This document shows positions 1 to 4,968 of a stretch of 7,022 nucleotides of DNA, one piece after another; the first letter of the stretch is position 1; every line of letters begins with the position of its first letter. The notes below the pieces were generated by a model that did not search any database, was not told the origin of the DNA, and was given only the letters and a program-made list of their open reading frames with translations. Origin of the DNA: JALZHR01 sp036389695 (GTDB lineage Bacteria; Acidobacteriota; Blastocatellia; Pyrinomonadales; Pyrinomonadaceae); NCBI GenBank assembly GCA_036389695.1, contig DASVWG010000480.1, forward strand, positions 1 through 7,022. The letters run 5' to 3'. A program made the position numbers and the translations under genes.

Positions 1-85
1 AAGAACTGAAGACACGATTTCAATCCGCGCGTCGAATCGCTACGCTTAAACACGCTCCATCACCGCCCGCGTTTCTGCCTTTCGT
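1..85. other. Window edge, no supported gene
   Basis: This is the short stretch downstream of the SH3-protein stop. I see no hairpin terminator, no Shine-Dalgarno and no long open frame. A plus-strand frame is open from base 2 to a TAA at 47-49 and could be the last 15 codons of a convergent gene entering from the left, but 15 codons cannot be identified. Confidence 0.3.
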
Positions 86-853
86 TTACAGCTTCCGCTC
101 CAATTTCTCTTTCAGCGAATCGAGCCGCTTCTGCGCTTCGGCGGCTTCGGGCGCTTTCGGAAATTTGGTTAAAATTTCTTTCCACGCCGCGCCGTCGTAA
201 TGAAGCAGTTTAGTGTTCGAGTTGAAAGCAAAGCCGATTCCCAAACGCCGGTAGCGGTCGAGGCTCGTGTAGTTTAAATAAAAACTGTGCACCGGCGCGC
301 CGGTCGCCGCCATCTCGCGTCGGCTCAAGCGGCGCGTCGCCTCGCGCGAAATTACGGCGGCGTTTTCTTCGACCAAATCGCCGAACAGCAGAAGCATCGC
401 CGGACGCAGCGGAGATTTCGGAAAATTTTCGAGAAAAATCGTCGCCCGCTCGATTTGGTCAAAGCCTTCGGACGAATGCACCAGCCGCGCCAGACGCTCG
501 TCGTCGCCGCGCCGGAATTTTCCGACGACAGCTTCCGACTGCATCCAGCCGACGCCGTCCGCCGGAAGATTGACGCGATAAAACGTCACGCCGTCGGCAT
601 CTTTCGTGCCGGAAATCGAAATCGTCCGCCCGCGCCGCATGCGCTGCACCGGCATCGCGTAAAGGCTCGGCGACGCGCGCAAAACGGCGAGCCGTTCATC
701 GACGACGATTGCCGTATTCGTATTTTCGCGCTGGATTTGATTTTCCGCGAGCGGCTTTTTGACAGGAACCGGCGAGCGGCGTTTTTTCTGCGCCCCGGTT
801 TGAGCGGCGAAAGCGAGTATAACGAGCAAAAGGACGAGAAACGTGGGTTTCAT
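86..853 (-). CDS. Exported SH3-domain protein with C-terminal TPR-like helices
   Basis: This is a 255-aa protein of unknown specific function, probably periplasmic or envelope-associated. The N-terminus MKPTFLVLLLVILAFAAQTGA is a signal peptide with likely cleavage near residue 21, and no lipobox Cys is visible. Residues about 25-42 are a basic, low-complexity linker. Residues about 45-112 look like a bacterial SH3 domain (an LAVLRASPS-type first strand, later GVTFYRV and GWMQSEAVVG), a fold often used for cell-wall or protein binding. Residues about 115-170 and 205-255 are helical. The last block (WKEILTKFPKAPEAAEAQKRL) resembles a TPR or outer-membrane-assembly-type helical repeat ending in a charged amphipathic helix. 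The start is supported by an AAGAGGAGAA Shine-Dalgarno 7 nt before ATG. It begins 35 nt after the ruvC stop, so the two are probably cotranscribed. The operon link to ruvC does not itself suggest a DNA-repair role. Confidence 0.85.
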   Translation of the reverse strand: MKPTFLVLLLVILAFAAQTGAQKKRRSPVPVKKPLAENQIQRENTNTAIVVDERLAVLRASPSLYAMPVQRMRRGRTISISGTKDADGVTFYRVNLPADGVGWMQSEAVVGKFRRGDDERLARLVHSSEGFDQIERATIFLENFPKSPLRPAMLLLFGDLVEENAAVISREATRRLSRREMAATGAPVHSFYLNYTSLDRYRRLGIGFAFNSNTKLLHYDGAAWKEILTKFPKAPEAAEAQKRLDSLKEKLERKL

Positions 854-888
854 TGGGCTTCTCCTCTTGAAAAACGCAAAATTCCCGG

Positions 889-1401
889 TTAACGCCTGAG
901 TTTCAATTTTGCATTTTTGATTTTGTCCTGCACGCCGGCGTGATGAAAATGGCAGATGGCAATCGCCAAAGCGTCGGCGGCATCGTGCGGCTCGGGCGCT
1001 TTCTGCAAACGCAAAAGCACGCGAACCATTTCCTGAACCTGATGTTTTTCGGCATTTCCGTAGCCGACCACAGTTTGTTTGACCAGGCGCGGGCTGTATT
1101 CGGCAATTTCCAAGCCGTTCTGCTCACCTGCCAGCAGAACGACGCCGCGCACCTGTCCGAGCTTTAAAGCGACGTTGACATTGACCGCGTAAAACGCTTC
1201 TTCAACCGAAATCACATCGGGCTGAAATTTTTGAATCACTTCCGAAACGCCCGTATAAGCTTTCAGAAGCCTTTTGGAAAACGCCTCGCGCGGGCTGGAT
1301 TTGACCGTGCCGAAATCGACCAGATTGTATTTCAATCCGCCGCCTTCGACCACGCCCCAGCCGAGCGTCTCGCTTCCCGGGTCAATGCCTAAAACTTTCA
1401 T
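889..1401 (-). CDS. ruvC: Crossover junction endodeoxyribonuclease RuvC
   Basis: RuvC is the homodimeric resolvase that cuts Holliday junctions symmetrically, working with the RuvAB branch-migration motor in recombination and repair. The 170-aa length is typical. The four acidic catalytic residues are visible: Asp7 in MKVLGIDPG, Glu67 in ISVEEAFYAVN, and Asp140 and Asp143 in PHDAADALA, with the family LKLGQVRG motif at 79-86 and a Phe at 70 matching the DNA-stacking Phe of the E. coli enzyme. The start is fixed by the family N-terminus MKVLGIDPG. There is no good Shine-Dalgarno: only GACGAG abuts the ATG, and a 14-bp tandem duplication occupies the place where one would lie. A sigma70-like promoter sits about 100 nt upstream. 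No ruvA or ruvB is in the window. In many bacteria yebC is adjacent to ruvC, and here yebC is the next gene upstream. Confidence 0.97.
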   Translation of the reverse strand: MKVLGIDPGSETLGWGVVEGGGLKYNLVDFGTVKSSPREAFSKRLLKAYTGVSEVIQKFQPDVISVEEAFYAVNVNVALKLGQVRGVVLLAGEQNGLEIAEYSPRLVKQTVVGYGNAEKHQVQEMVRVLLRLQKAPEPHDAADALAIAICHFHHAGVQDKIKNAKLKLRR

Positions 1402-1410
1402 CTCGTCACA

Positions 1411-1438
1411 CGAAATTCGCGAGACGAAATTCGCGAGA
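1411..1438 (-). repeat. Two tandem 14-bp repeats in the ruvC leader
   Basis: On the minus strand the unit TCTCGCGAATTTCG occurs twice, back to back and without a mismatch, ending 9 nt before the ruvC ATG. It replaces the usual Shine-Dalgarno region. The unit length is two times seven, like the heptamer arrays near 4.3 kb. Each unit contains the self-complementary hexamer TCGCGA. Confidence 0.9.
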
Positions 1439-1509
1439 CAAAATTAATCAGGAAGTTTCTATTTTCCCGATTAAACCGGAAAGCCGTCGCCTGTTTTGTT
1501 AACATTACA

Positions 1510-1538
1510 ATTAAACTCCAAATACTTTTTTTCGTCAA
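1510..1538 (-). promoter_or_regulatory. Sigma70-like promoter for ruvC and the SH3-protein gene
   Basis: On the minus strand, TTGACG (-35, 1533-1538) and TTTAAT (-10, 1510-1515) are separated by exactly 17 nt. Each box matches 5 of 6 consensus bases. The predicted start near 1503 gives a leader of about 100 nt before ruvC. The A7 run just after the -35 box and the AT-rich flank also suit a promoter. Confidence 0.55.
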
Positions 1539-1695
1539 TACTTTTTATGGTTTTTTGAAGATAAATGCGGCAGTCAGCTGCAAACGAATCGCCGAACGCA
1601 ATCGACAAAAACCCGCAAGACCTTTATTTATCGCAAAATCGTAGGCTTTTGCAATATTTGCCGGAATAAATGAGCTTGTTTGATTCGTGAAACCC

Positions 1696-1721
1696 AAAAA
1701 ATCTTTTTCGAAAAAGATTTT
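1696..1721 (-). terminator. Probable rho-independent terminator of yebC
   Basis: A perfect palindrome with 12-bp arms (1698-1709 and 1710-1721) folds into a stem capped by UUCG. On the minus strand it ends in a run of six T. It lies about 33 nt past the yebC stop. The stem is AT-rich, so it is weaker than a classical terminator. Because it is symmetric it could also act on the plus strand. Confidence 0.5.
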
Positions 1722-1753
1722 CGCCGCTTAGCGAACATTTAATGTTAAAACGC

Positions 1754-2494
1754 TCATTCCATTTCCGATTCGTCGATGTCGAAATTGGCGTAGACTTTCT
1801 GCACGTCGTCGTGGTCGTCGAGCGCTTCGTAAAGCTTGAGCATTTGTTTGGCGTCGGCGCCTTCCAGCGCGGTGTAGTTTTGCGGAATCATCGAGATTTC
1901 CGCCGCCTGCGGCTCGACGCCCGCCGATTTTATCGCTTCGTGGACGGCTTCGAAATTTTCCGGCGCGGTGTAGATTTCAAAAACGTCGCCTTCGGTCTGC
2001 ATATCGTCGGCGCCGGCTTCGAGCGCGATTTCAAAAAGCTCGTCTTCGGGTTTCGCGTCCTTATCCACGACGATATAGCCTTTTTTGTCGAACATCCACG
2101 CGACCGAGCCGGATTCGCCCAAGTTTCCCCCGTTTTTCGAGAACAGGTGGCGCAGCTCGGCGACCGTCCGGTTGCGGTTGTCGGTCATCGTCTCGACCAT
2201 CACGGCGACGCCGCCGATGCCGTAGCCTTCGTATGTGATTTCTTCGTAATTGACGCCTTCCAGCTCGCCCGTGCCGCGTTTGATGGCGCGCGTAATCGTA
2301 TCAATCGGCATATTTTGCGCTTTGGCGTCGTTGACGGCTTTTCGCAAACGCGCGTTGGCGTCGACGTCGCCGCTGCCGCCGGTGCGCGCCGCGACGGTGA
2401 TTTCTTTAATCAGCTTGGTAAAAATTTTGCCGCGCTTGGCGTCGAGCGCGCCTTTTTTGTGCTTGATAGTATGCCACTTGGAATGACCGGACAT
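1754..2494 (-). CDS. yebC: YebC/PmpR/TACO1-family protein
   Basis: This 246-aa cytoplasmic protein has the full family length. Signature stretches are visible in order: MSGHSKWHTIKHKKG at 1-15, GKIFTKLIKEI at 22-32, YEGYGIGGVAV at 88-98, TDNRNRT at 104-110 and GGNLGESGSVAWMF at 122-135. The family was first annotated as a transcriptional regulator (PmpR). More recent work on bacterial members and mitochondrial TACO1 supports a role at the ribosome, easing stalls on proline-rich stretches, so the specific role here is inferred. The start is supported by the family N-terminus and by AGAGGA about 9 nt upstream. It is a separate transcription unit, with its own promoter-like boxes upstream and a hairpin downstream. 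The C-terminus is unusually acidic (DIDESEME). Confidence 0.97.
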   Translation of the reverse strand: MSGHSKWHTIKHKKGALDAKRGKIFTKLIKEITVAARTGGSGDVDANARLRKAVNDAKAQNMPIDTITRAIKRGTGELEGVNYEEITYEGYGIGGVAVMVETMTDNRNRTVAELRHLFSKNGGNLGESGSVAWMFDKKGYIVVDKDAKPEDELFEIALEAGADDMQTEGDVFEIYTAPENFEAVHEAIKSAGVEPQAAEISMIPQNYTALEGADAKQMLKLYEALDDHDDVQKVYANFDIDESEME

Positions 2495-2544
2495 TCTTGT
2501 TTTTCCTCTTTATAGTCTGAATTTTAAGAATTAGTGAAAAAGGC

Positions 2545-2574
2545 AATATATCACGCCGATTTTGCGACAATCAA
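2545..2574 (-). promoter_or_regulatory. Sigma70-like promoter for yebC
   Basis: On the minus strand, TTGATT (-35, 2569-2574; 4 of 6) and TATATT (-10, 2545-2550; 5 of 6) are 18 nt apart. They lie in the 115-bp gap after the DUF167 gene. Predicted transcription start is near 2538, giving a leader of about 44 nt. Confidence 0.4.
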
Positions 2575-2609
2575 ATTCAGCCTTTTCAAGCGCTCGATAA
2601 TACTTGTTA

Positions 2610-2906
2610 TTAAATTTCGCCGCCGCTGATTTTTTTTAAAAATTCCCGCGCGTTTATGCCCGAAATTTTCACCTGTTTGGTTCTGGCGGTCTGACCGCTC
2701 AGGATTTCGATTGCACTTTTGGAAACGCCAAACGTCTTCGACAAAAGTTTTATAAGTTCCTCGTTTGCCGCGCCGTCAACCGGCGGGGCGGCGAGGCGAA
2801 TCTTCAACGCGCCGTCCAGGCTGCCGACGATTTCGCTTTTCGAGGCGCGCGGCACGACGCGGACGGTAAAAACGAGCGCGTTATTTTTTTCTGCCGGTTG
2901 AATCAA
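2610..2906 (-). CDS. yggU: DUF167 (YggU/UPF0235) family protein
   Basis: This is a 98-aa small soluble protein of the DUF167/UPF0235 family. The family has solved structures, but no biochemical role that I can state with confidence. The diagnostic core is all present: VRVVPRASKSEI at 15-26, LKIRLAAPPVDGAANEELI at 34-52, and the later EILSGQTARTKQVKISG at 67-83. The start codon is TTG, and its TTGA overlaps the TGA stop of yggT by 4 bases (2903-2906), the classic geometry of translational coupling. No ATG or GTG alternative occurs before the conserved core, and no Shine-Dalgarno is obvious, which fits dependence on ribosomes finishing yggT. The order yggS-yggT-yggU is a conserved neighbourhood in many bacteria. 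Confidence 0.92.
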   Translation of the reverse strand: MIQPAEKNNALVFTVRVVPRASKSEIVGSLDGALKIRLAAPPVDGAANEELIKLLSKTFGVSKSAIEILSGQTARTKQVKISGINAREFLKKISGGEI

Positions 2907-3496
2907 CTAATTTCGAACACGCGCAAAACCATCATTTGCAGCAGCTGGATTAAAATCAAAAGAATCATCAACGAAATATCAAACATCCCGATTGGCGGAA
3001 TCAGACGCTGAAAAGGAATGACAACCGGGTCGGTCATTCTTCTGACCAAGCCGAAAAACGTATTTTTGGCGAACACAAACCACGACGAAAGAAAGCGTAA
3101 AAAAATCATCAGCACGTAAAGGCTGAGCACGGCGTAAAGTAGGATTCCGATTATCCATTTGATGTTTCCGCTGGCGATGCCGCTGGTCAGAACGTCAATA
3201 ATAAAAAAAATATTTCCGACGATTTGCACCGCGAAATAAGCCAGCATCGCGGAAATCAAAATCGTGATGACGGGCGCGAGCCGCGGATCGATGCGAAAAT
3301 TGGCGAGCAGCCGCGCCGCCGGATAGACGACGCGGTCGGTGCGCTTTTTGAGTTGATAGGAAAATCTGCCGATTGTGCCGAAAGGATTCGGGTCGGAATA
3401 ATTAAAAATCAGCCGCAGCAGCATCAGCGCGATGAAAATTAACATCGCGTAAAGAACGACCGTGCTGATAATCGGATAAATTAATCTCGTTAACAT
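2903..3496 (-). CDS. yggT: YggT family integral membrane protein
   Basis: This is a 197-aa inner-membrane protein with two tandem YGGT repeats, close to the usual two-repeat length. Hydrophobic segments are at about 8-30, 74-100, 112-137 and 173-192. Each repeat follows the same plan: a membrane helix ending in a LLRLIF or FLRFLS motif, a cytoplasmic-looking stretch with Arg and Asp, then a (T/D)-(R/P)-V-V-x-P turn (TDRVVYPAARL at 53-63; TDPVVIPFQRLIPPIG at 155-170). The second copy keeps the canonical DP-V-V-I-P-F-R/Q-x-I-P-P sequence best. The biochemical function is unproven; roles in osmotic tolerance and membrane or division-site organisation have been proposed. It starts 21 nt after the yggS stop. 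The nearest SD-like AAGGG is about 15 nt from ATG, longer than ideal. Confidence 0.93.
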   Translation of the reverse strand: MLTRLIYPIISTVVLYAMLIFIALMLLRLIFNYSDPNPFGTIGRFSYQLKKRTDRVVYPAARLLANFRIDPRLAPVITILISAMLAYFAVQIVGNIFFIIDVLTSGIASGNIKWIIGILLYAVLSLYVLMIFLRFLSSWFVFAKNTFFGLVRRMTDPVVIPFQRLIPPIGMFDISLMILLILIQLLQMMVLRVFEIS

Positions 3497-3517
3497 AATT
3501 TCGATAAACCGCCCTTT

Positions 3518-4207
3518 TCAGCGATTCGCATAATTTCTCTCGCCGAAAATCGCCGTGCCGACGCGGACGTGCGTCGCGCCTTCTTCAATCGCCAGCGCAA
3601 AATCGTGACTCATTCCCATCGAAAGTTTTCCGCCGGGCACGAATTTATCGCGCAATTCGCGCAATCGAGCGAAAAACGGTCGAACCTTTTCGACCTCTCC
3701 AAAAAACGGCGGCAAAATCATTAAGCCTTCCAGTTTCAATTGCTTACAACTACGCAAAAATTCGATTAATTCCGGCAAATCCTTCTCGTCGATGCCCGAT
3801 TTGGTCGCCTCGCGAGCCAAATCGACCTGCGCGAAAACCGAAAGCTGCGAAACATTTTCTTCAATACAGATACGTTCGAGCCGCGCGGCGAGTTCGACGG
3901 AATCGATTGTATGAATCGCGTCAAAAAGCCGCACGGCTTTGCGCGCCTTGTTCGATTGCAGATGCCCTATCAGATGCCATTCAGCTTTTCCACGCCCGAT
4001 TTCCAGGATTTTCCCTTCGGCTTCCTGAACTTTATTTTCGCCCAAAACGCCCGCGCCAGCCGCGATTGCCTCGCGCAAAACGGAAGCCGGATGAGTTTTG
4101 CTGACGGCAATCAGAGTTATCTCCTCGCCGCTTCTGCCCGCTTTGTGCGCCGCCGCCGCGATTTGTTTTTTAACTTTTTCGAGCCGCTCCGCTAAATTTC
4201 CCGTCAT
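3518..4207 (-). CDS. yggS: YggS/PROSC family PLP-binding homeostasis protein
   Basis: This 229-aa cytoplasmic protein binds pyridoxal 5'-phosphate without a known catalytic reaction and buffers B6 vitamers; loss in other bacteria disturbs amino-acid and ketoacid pools. It is a single TIM-barrel like the N-domain of alanine racemase. The Schiff-base lysine is Lys37 in LIAVSKTHP. Other signatures are GENKVQEA at 56-63, WHLIGHLQSNKA at 77-88, HTIDSVELA at 99-107, LSMGMSHDF at 195-203 (phosphate-binding Ser and Met-Gly-Met-Ser turn) and VRVGTAIFG at 214-222. Length and N-terminus match the family. No Shine-Dalgarno precedes the ATG, because an array of degenerate heptamers starts 2 nt upstream. 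It heads the yggS-yggT-yggU operon. Confidence 0.97.
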   Translation of the reverse strand: MTGNLAERLEKVKKQIAAAAHKAGRSGEEITLIAVSKTHPASVLREAIAAGAGVLGENKVQEAEGKILEIGRGKAEWHLIGHLQSNKARKAVRLFDAIHTIDSVELAARLERICIEENVSQLSVFAQVDLAREATKSGIDEKDLPELIEFLRSCKQLKLEGLMILPPFFGEVEKVRPFFARLRELRDKFVPGGKLSMGMSHDFALAIEEGATHVRVGTAIFGERNYANR

Positions 4208-4208
4208 T

Positions 4209-4353
4209 GTAAAAATCGTAAAGCGTGAATCGTAAATTGTAAATCGCTGATAGCGAATAGTGAACAGACAGATTAAATCAAAGACTTCTATTCACTATTC
4301 GCTATTCACTATTTTCTACTCATGATTCACTATTTACGATTCACTATTCACGG
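4209..4353. repeat. Two opposed heptanucleotide repeat arrays forming a nested inverted repeat
   Basis: Reading the plus strand from 4291, the DNA divides into nine 7-mers: TTCACTA, TTCGCTA, TTCACTA, TTTTCTA, CTCATGA, TTCACTA, TTTACGA, TTCACTA, TTCACGG. Reading the minus strand from 4264 down to 4209 gives eight 7-mers of the same family: TTCACTA, TTCGCTA, TCAGCGA, TTTACAA, TTTACGA, TTCACGC, TTTACGA, TTTTTAC. The 10-mer ATTCACTATT occurs exactly at 4290, 4304, 4325 and 4339, with spacings of 14, 21 and 14. The arrays face each other, so 4250-4264 pairs perfectly with 4291-4305 (15 bp) and 4225-4245 pairs with 4324-4344 (19 of 21). The 26-bp centre (4265-4290) is not heptameric. It resembles the short tandemly repeated heptanucleotides described in heterocystous cyanobacteria, but in a different lineage. 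Confidence 0.9.
4236..4264 (-). promoter_or_regulatory. Candidate yggS promoter inside the heptamer array
   Basis: On the minus strand, TTCACT (-35, 4259-4264; 4 of 6) and TACAAT (-10, 4236-4241; 5 of 6) are 17 nt apart. Both boxes are made from heptamer units. The start would be near 4229, leaving a leader of about 20 nt. Repetitive sequence makes chance matches more likely, so this is tentative. Confidence 0.3.
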
Positions 4354-4357
4354 GAAC

Positions 4358-4387
4358 TTGTCATTTGCCCGTCTGAAATTGTATAGT
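4358..4387 (+). promoter_or_regulatory. Promoter of tRNA-Leu
   Basis: TTGTCA (4358-4363; 5 of 6) and TATAGT (4382-4387; 5 of 6) are separated by 18 nt. The predicted start falls a few bases before the mature tRNA 5' end at 4398. Confidence 0.65.
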
Positions 4388-4397
4388 TTCTTTTTGC

Positions 4398-4481
4398 GCG
4401 GACGTGGCGGAACTGGTAGACGCGCAGGTCTCAGAAGCCTGTGAGCTTACGCTCGTGGAAGTTCGATTCTTCTCGTCCGCA
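4398..4481 (+). tRNA. tRNA-Leu (anticodon CAG)
   Basis: This 84-nt class II tRNA is complete. The acceptor stem is GCGGACG (4398-4404) with CGTCCGC (4474-4480) and discriminator A at 4481. The D-loop carries AACTGGTAGACG. The anticodon stem is CAGGT (4425-4429) with GCCTG (4437-4441), with the loop CTCAGAA placing CAG at 4432-4434, which reads CUG codons. A long variable arm (GAGC, loop TTAC, GCTC; 4443-4454) is typical of tRNA-Leu. The T-arm is GGAAG, TTCGATT, CTTCT with one G-U pair. CCA is not encoded. It marks a sharp change from GC-rich DNA on its left to AT-rich DNA on its right. Confidence 0.97.
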
Positions 4482-4506
4482 TTTTGATTGGAAAAGGAAA
4501 AAGGCG

Positions 4507-4545
4507 AGGATGAAGGATAAAATTCTTCGTCCTTTTCTTTTGTTT
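4507..4545 (+). terminator. Rho-independent terminator of tRNA-Leu
   Basis: The stem pairs 4507-4517 (AGGATGAAGGA) with 4523-4533 (TTCTTCGTCCT): 11 pairs including two G-U, with a 5-nt loop. It is followed by the T-rich tract TTTTCTTTTGTTTT. It begins 26 nt past the tRNA 3' end. Confidence 0.65.
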
Positions 4546-4631
4546 TCAACAGCTTACTATTTTGCGTTATCCTCTTTATACAAACTCAATTTAAATACTT
4601 TTCAAATCTCCACACTCAAGTTTTTGGTTAA

Positions 4632-4672
4632 TAAAAGTCAAAGTTGCGTTTTAAGTTGCGTTTTGACTTTTA
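4632..4672. repeat. Hairpin with a 12-bp tandem duplication in its loop
   Basis: Perfect 11-bp arms TAAAAGTCAAA (4632-4642) and TTTGACTTTTA (4662-4672) enclose 19 nt. The unit AAGTTGCGTTTT is present twice, head to tail, at 4641-4652 and 4653-4664 with no mismatch. Removing one copy leaves a shorter hairpin with the same stem, so a recent duplication of the loop is the simplest history. No function is evident. Confidence 0.85.
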
Positions 4673-4865
4673 ATTGTTAAGCGGGCTACTCGGTTTCACC
4701 CTCAAATTAGAAGCTATTTTACCTTATTTATGGATTAAATTTAACCCAACATTCATTCGGATTTATACATTTGAAGTATAAATAATTTCAATTTTTCTAC
4801 TGGTCTGTTTAGCAAAACGTTGATTTATATAGAGGTAATTCTTCTATGATGTGAGTGATTATTAA

Positions 4866-4968
4866 TTAGGCAGTTTTCTTATTACTCAAAAGTTTTTCAG
4901 GTAAATCTAATTCATCATCAGCCAAAACCTTAATATAGAAATTAGCTACCTTAGCTGTCTGTGAATTT
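4866..4968 (-). other. Open +1 frame continuing past the regulator stop
   Basis: The regulator frame stops at a TAA formed inside a T5-A5 run (about 4967-4976). In the +1 frame reading continues for about 35 codons to a TAA at 4866-4868, with a protein-like composition (VANFYIKVLADDELDLPEKLL). One extra T in the run would account for the early stop. It may equally be a chance open frame. Confidence 0.25.

Larger units (their letters stand above)
1402..1753. other. Intergenic region between yebC and ruvC
   Basis: This 352-bp AT-rich gap has no convincing gene. From the yebC side it holds an AT-rich perfect palindrome with a U-tract (probable yebC terminator), a weaker 6-bp-arm hairpin at 1633-1652 (GCAAAA/TTTTGC, no T-tract), then the candidate ruvC promoter and a leader with a tandem 14-bp repeat. 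Confidence 0.7.
4482..4865. other. AT-rich non-coding region downstream of the tRNA
   Basis: No convincing gene is seen. The region holds the tRNA terminator, a hairpin with an internal tandem duplication at 4632-4672, and a small inverted repeat at 4761-4783 (8-bp arms ATTTATAC/GTATAAAT, 7-nt loop). A 56-codon frame (ATG 4510 to TAA 4680) exists but is judged spurious. Confidence 0.6.

Noticed and set aside
2..49. Possible C-terminal 15 codons of a convergent plus-strand gene at the left edge
   Set aside because: Too short to identify, no terminator, and another frame is also open there.
287..892. 201-codon plus-strand frame opposite the SH3-protein gene
   Set aside because: It is antisense to a gene with signal peptide and RBS; His/Arg-rich shadow composition.
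1633..1652. Second terminator between yebC and ruvC
   Set aside because: Only 6-bp arms and no following T-tract on either strand.
1742..2515. 257-codon plus-strand frame opposite yebC
   Set aside because: It is a shadow of the clearly recognisable yebC; the translated sequence is Arg/Phe/Val-rich and repetitive.
4209..4353. CRISPR array
   Set aside because: Units are 7 bp, degenerate and without spacers; no cas genes are present.
4510..4680. 56-codon plus-strand frame after the tRNA, with AAAGG before its ATG
   Set aside because: It starts inside the terminator stem, its end is made by the 12-bp tandem duplication (SCVLSCVL), and its composition is that of AT-rich non-coding DNA.
4482..4968. 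Phage or integrative element attachment site at the tRNA 3' end
   Set aside because: No second copy of the tRNA 3' sequence and no integrase in the window; only the composition shift is seen.
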